Assembly (NCBI GenBank): GCA_036897095.1
Contig: JAYMSP010003191.1
Span: 1 to 20,716 of the forward strand
Direction of reading: 5' to 3'
Length of the DNA stretch: 20,716 nucleotides
Source: Plantago elongata
Lineage: Eukaryota > Streptophyta > Magnoliopsida > Lamiales > Plantaginaceae
Made by a program: the position numbers and the translations under genes. Below, in pieces: positions 16,879-20,716 of this stretch; within the stretch, counting starts at the first letter, position 1, and each line of letters starts with the position of its first letter. The notes under the pieces are model-generated. The model was not told where the DNA came from. It worked only from the letters and a program-made list of their open reading frames with translations, and searched no databases.

Positions 16879-18966
16879 ATGTCTACTACCTCTCGAAGTG
16901 CTACTGATCAAACTGCGGAACAACCTCCTAATGTTCCACCACCACCAACAGTGCCAAGACCTAGTACTAAACGCTTGAGGTCAATTGTGTGGGAACACTT
17001 TGTGAAGGTCACGGATGGTAGTGGGGTTATAACAAATGCACAATGTAATCATTGCAAGAAGTTGTTTAATTGGGATAATAGTTGTGGAACTAGCACGCTA
17101 AAGAACCATATTAGTGGTCCATGTACATTATTTAAACTCCCGAGTGCTTCCAACATTCCTTATAGGAGCCATAGAGTAGAGTTCAGATTTGACTAGTTGA
17201 AGAGTAGAACAGATTTGGCAATTGCGGTGATCAAGCATAATTATCCTTTTAATACTGGAGAGCATGAGTTCATTGAGCGTTTTTGCATGGGGCTTAATCC
17301 AAACTTCAAGTTACCATCAAAAAATACCATCAAAGTGGATGTATTGTGTGTTTTCTTGGAGGAAAAGGAGAAGGTCATTCTATGTTGGAAAATTTGTGTT
17401 CTAAGATTGCTTTGACTACTGATATTTGAACTTCAGATCATTCCAATAAGGCATATTGTTGTCTCACTGCCCATTTCATAGATGGTGATTGGGTGTTGCA
17501 TAAGAAGATCCTTGCATTTAAGTTTCTCGACTACCCTCATGATGGTTAGAAAATCTTCAGCTTTATTAGAGATGAGATGCTAGAGTGGAACATTGATGGG
17601 AAGATTAGCTCGGTTGTTGTGGACAATGCGAGTGCTAATTACTCTATGATAACCAAGCTGAAAGAATGGTATCTGGAGCATTCCACCCTTCCATTTGAAG
17701 GAGATCTTATGCATGTACGCTGTAGTGCCCATATCTTGAACCTGGTTGTATAGGAAGGTTCAGTTGTGCTAAGGGAGCTCATTGATGATATGCGCATGAG
17801 TGTCAGATATTTGGAGCGAGCTCCATTGGCTATGAGTAATTTGACATGGCAAGGACTCATTGTGGGCTCCATAGCTTGAGATCGGTGGCTATAGATATGC
17901 CTACACGATGGAACTCAACTTTTGAGTTATTGGAGACAGTTCTACCTCTGAGAGCTGCATTTGTTCGTTTGTACCAGTTGGATACTAGTTATCGTTGGCT
18001 ACCATCTTCAGATTCATGGAATCTTGCTATACTCGTAGTTGAATATCTGAGAACATTTACTCGTGCCACTAAGCACTTTAGTGGAAGTAAATATCCAACT
18101 TATAACATTTTCTTTCCGGATATGAGTGACATTAAGCTCAAACTGATGGAGTGGGTAGGTGATAACAATGATGACGTATCTCAGATGGCGATTAAGATGA
18201 AGGACAAGTTCAACAAGTACTGGGATGATTGCAACTTTGTTTTAGCAATTGCAGTCGTCTTTGATCCTAGGTACAAGATGTATATTGTGACGTACTTCTA
18301 CTCGAAGATATATGGTAATGATCAGGCTCTTACATAGTTAGAGTTGGGGAGATGATCGAGAGGCTATACTTGCAATATGGTGGGTAAGTTAACACATCGA
18401 GCACTAATAATGTTGATCCAAGTCCTGGTGAATCAAATAATATTTTGAGGTTTAGCCAATGGTATGCAGATTCTCAAACTTCTGTTGCATCTCCAAGGTC
18501 AGAATTGGATGTGTACTTGAATGAGCCTTTACATCCAAATGGTGAACTGGATGTATTAAACTGGTGGGAGGTAATCAATGCTTGGTTTTCTGTCTTGGCG
18601 AAGATTGCACGTGATATCTTGGCCATTCCAGCAACAATTGTTGCGTCTGGGTTTGCATTTAGTGTTGGTGGTCGTGTCATTGATGAACTAAATTCGAGAT
18701 TGAGTGCTACATCTGTAGAGACTTTAATATGTGCTAATGATTGGATTCCTCCAATCAAGCATGAAAGTAATTATTGTCAAGAAAATTATTTGATATGCTT
18801 GTGTTTAGATTATTATCAAATATCAAGTGAGCTACATTGGTTAACTACATACTAATGATTAGAGCATCGGGAGTGCGCGGAGCATGTGTTGCCCATATTA
18901 CCGGATGAGGAAGTGTTTGAAGGACTTGGACTTGGAGAAGATATGCTTGGAGATATAGACGGTTAG
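16879..18966 (+). pseudogene. hAT transposase (BED zinc finger), pseudogene
   Basis: The transposase cuts and rejoins the element using an RNase H-like fold. N-terminus: Pro-rich, then a BED finger at residues 35-85 (IVWEHFVKV, CNHC, LKNHISGPC). Then AIAVIKHNYPF and EHEFIERF, the RNase H-like core, LTTD, VVVDNASAN, RCSAHILNLVV, and MPTRWNSTFELLE. The DUF4413-like part includes FDPRYKM. The C-terminal dimerisation region has SELDVYL, LNWWEVINAWFSVLAKIARD and VGGRVIDELNSRLS. The end is GLGLGEDMLGDIDG, TAG 18964-18966. Lesions: TAG 17194-17196; a frameshift at about 17365; TGA 17427-17429 at the usual Trp of the D-x-W-T-S motif; TAG 17547-17549; TAG 17751-17753; frameshifts at about 17850-17880 and again near 18337-18440. 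An acceptor-like TTTAG (16862-16866) precedes the start. Length of about 690 codons fits the family. Confidence 0.88.
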
Positions 18967-18978
18967 ATGCTCTTATTG

Positions 18979-19248
18979 GTAAGTTTATCGACCTTTTAGA
19001 AATTCTTTTACGAAAGTATCTTGTTCATGTTGCAATTCTTTCTTAGTTGAATATTGAATTGTTATTGCAAGATTGATTGTGATTAGCTAAGAGTAGATCT
19101 ATGAATGAATTTGGGATCTGTTGCACATGATCAATTGCTGGTTTGGATATTGAAATTGTTATTTGCAAGATTGTTTATTTTATTTATTTATGAATAGGTG
19201 TGTATTTATTTTTGGTCGATGATGAACTAATATTTGGCATAATTTCAG
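18979..19248 (+). other. Probable 3' UTR intron of the hAT transposase
   Basis: GGTAAGTTTA donor-like sequence at 18978 and AATTTCAG acceptor at 19241-19248 lie just after the transposase stop. The intervening DNA is T-rich with no coding content. Inferred from splice consensus only. Confidence 0.4.
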
Positions 19249-20183
19249 GTGGAGAAATTAAGGTGAAGTGGAGCGATAAATGGAGCATCATTTTGATTTA
19301 GACCAACCACTCGTGTTAGGTTGTGTTTTTCTTAGAATTTATGAATGTTGACTCGTTATGAGGATTTAAATGATGTAAATGACATCTACTATTGTACCGT
19401 TTGATGCGGTTTAATGCATCTACTTTACTCTTCAATCGATATCCAATCACATTAAATACAATGTTTTTTAAGTCACGAAAAAGAATGTGGAACCTCACCA
19501 ATCCACGTGCGTTCGTTTGGATTTTTTCATTATTTTTTCCTATATTACATTTTTTATGTATTATTGTATTTTTTATGAAAAATAATTTTTAAATAATTTT
19601 TCGGGCCTAAAAAATTAAATTCGAATTTAAAATCAGATTTATCGGCCCGAAGTATGTGCCCATATAAATTTTCGTTCTAAATGAATGTTTGAAAGTGCGT
19701 ATATGAATATTTGAAATTTTTGTGTTCGAAAAATAGAATGTTCAAATTTAAAGAAAAAAATAGTTTTTAATCATAACAGTAATCGAAAATCGAACACGTT
19801 ATGATTATAACTGGTCGTTTGCTGAACGGGTTACGATTAAAATTATAGTTAATAATTATTTAAGAAAAGTAAATAGTTATTATGATTATGACTATGACTA
19901 TGGCAGAGACATAGTTATGATCCTCTACAATATCGATATTGACTTTCATCCTTCTGGTACATAAGTATGGGATACACAAAGCACAACAATTCATGGTCGT
20001 AAAGTAACATGTTGTGACTTTTATTCATACATATTACATGTACATATAATTCTTTTATTCTTTATCATTCATCTTATTTGTAAATCTTCCAAGTAATCCA
20101 CTTTGATCAATTTGAAATCTAGAATTTTATTAGAACGGATAATTGAGTTCTCCTTATAATAATCCTATATTAAATTCCTATAA
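19249..20183. other. AT-rich non-coding DNA, hAT right flank
   Basis: No coding sequence. 19740-19930 contains near-palindromic ATGATTATAAC/GTTATGATTAT words and an ACTATG/CATAGT inverted pair at about 19900-19920, which may mark the right end of the hAT element. Nothing was recognised in 19930-20183. Confidence 0.35.
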
Positions 20184-20716
20184 CACTACAAGAAAACAAC
20201 GTTTTAGTAACGGAATTTCTAACGAAAATTGAGGTTTCTAACGGAATTTGTAACAGAAAAAAAATCGTGACAAACAGGTCGTCAGAAACAATTTCTAACG
20301 AAATGAAGGATTCCGTTAGAAATTACGGTTCCGGTTCAAACCAGAACCGGCCAGAGTTTCTAACGGAATTTTTTCATTCCGTTGCATTCCGTTACAAAAT
20401 TTCTAACGGAATTGCTGCATTCCTTTACAAAATTTTATAACGGAATTGCTACATTCCGTTAGAAATTTTGTAACGGAATGTACAATTCCGTTACAATATT
20501 TCTAACGGAATGAAGCGATTCCGTAACAAAATTTCTAACGGAATTGCTTCATTCCGTTAGAAATTGTGTATTTTTAAAAAAAATTAATTTGCAAATATAT
20601 ATTTTTTATTACAAATATAATTTATATATACGGAAATTTAAAAACACACAATTTTAATGGCACGAATATAATTATAATTTATATATATATCGTATAAAAT
20701 TATCCATACATCAAAA
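20184..20716. mobile_element. CACTA (En/Spm) transposon, one terminus
   Basis: The sequence begins CACTACAAGAAAAC, the standard plant CACTA terminal inverted repeat. The three bases before it (TAA, 20181-20183) could be one copy of the 3-base target duplication. The next 390 bases are crowded with subterminal repeats built on TTTCTAACGGAAT and its reverse complement. AT-rich DNA follows to the window edge, where the element continues. No transposase is visible in this window, so it could be autonomous or not. Confidence 0.85.
20205..20570. repeat. CACTA subterminal repeats (CTAACGGAAT family)
   Basis: About a dozen and a half copies of a TAACGGAAT core in both orientations, often arranged as inverted pairs such as TTTCTAACGGAATTGCTTC/ATTCCGTTAGAAATT. 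In CACTA elements, motifs like this are the binding sites of the element-encoded TnpA-type protein. Variants include TAACGAAA, TAACAGAAA and TCCTTTAC. Confidence 0.85.

Larger units (their letters stand above)
16250..19930 (+). mobile_element. Decayed hAT (Ac-like) DNA transposon
   Basis: A transposase pseudogene (16879-18966) is flanked by a T-rich leader with intron-like signals and a 3' region with a probable intron (GT at 18979, AG at 19247). Beyond it, 19590-19930 holds words such as TTCGGGCC/GGCCCGAA and GTTATGATTATAAC, typical of hAT subterminal regions. I could not identify the terminal inverted repeats or an 8-base target duplication, so both ends are estimates. Confidence 0.65.

Overview
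The window looks like nuclear DNA of a flowering plant, probably a eudicot. It is AT-rich, it contains an intron-bearing plant-specific MYB/SANT-like gene, and most of the rest is decayed plant transposons plus an endogenous pararetrovirus array. I see no rRNA, tRNA, CRISPR or bacterial-type operon. The species cannot be named from the sequence alone.

Layout. (1) 1 to about 2020, minus strand: the 5' part of a decayed Ty1/Copia retrotransposon (LTR, initiator-Met primer-binding site, gag, start of protease); it runs off the left edge. (2) 2238-2440, plus strand: a broken terminal exon of a diphthine synthase (DPH5-like) gene. (3) 2452-8042: a rearranged array of caulimovirid-like (endogenous pararetrovirus, florendovirus-like) fragments. 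It has one inverted partial copy at the left, then three plus-strand units, each a non-coding region with TATA-like box and AATAAA plus coding remnants (reverse transcriptase tail, RNase H, and a C-terminal protein of unknown function). Each copy has its own stops, frameshifts and deletions. (4) 8468-9578, minus strand: the only gene that looks intact, a two-coding-exon Myb/SANT-like protein of 310 residues, with possible 5' exons up to about 10930. (5) 10931-14050: mostly unexplained intergenic DNA, a GC-rich block that could be the first exon of another minus-strand gene (12876-13279), and an AGCT-rich nonautonomous-element-like stretch. (6) 14370-16170: remains of a Helitron; only the region before the Rep/helicase core is seen. 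(7) About 16250-19930: a decayed hAT (Ac-like, BED finger) transposon. (8) 20184-20716: one end of a CACTA (En/Spm) transposon packed with subterminal repeats, continuing past the right edge.

The most interesting part is the pararetroviral array. The same breakpoints recur at several junctions, so one rearranged unit was formed and then duplicated. Both outer edges of the array and two internal junctions fall at the same viral position. Stops in one copy are sense codons in its sister copies, which lets one infer that the ancestor carried a roughly 290-residue uncharacterised region directly downstream of, and possibly continuous with, the RT-RNase H polyprotein. All viral copies here are defective.
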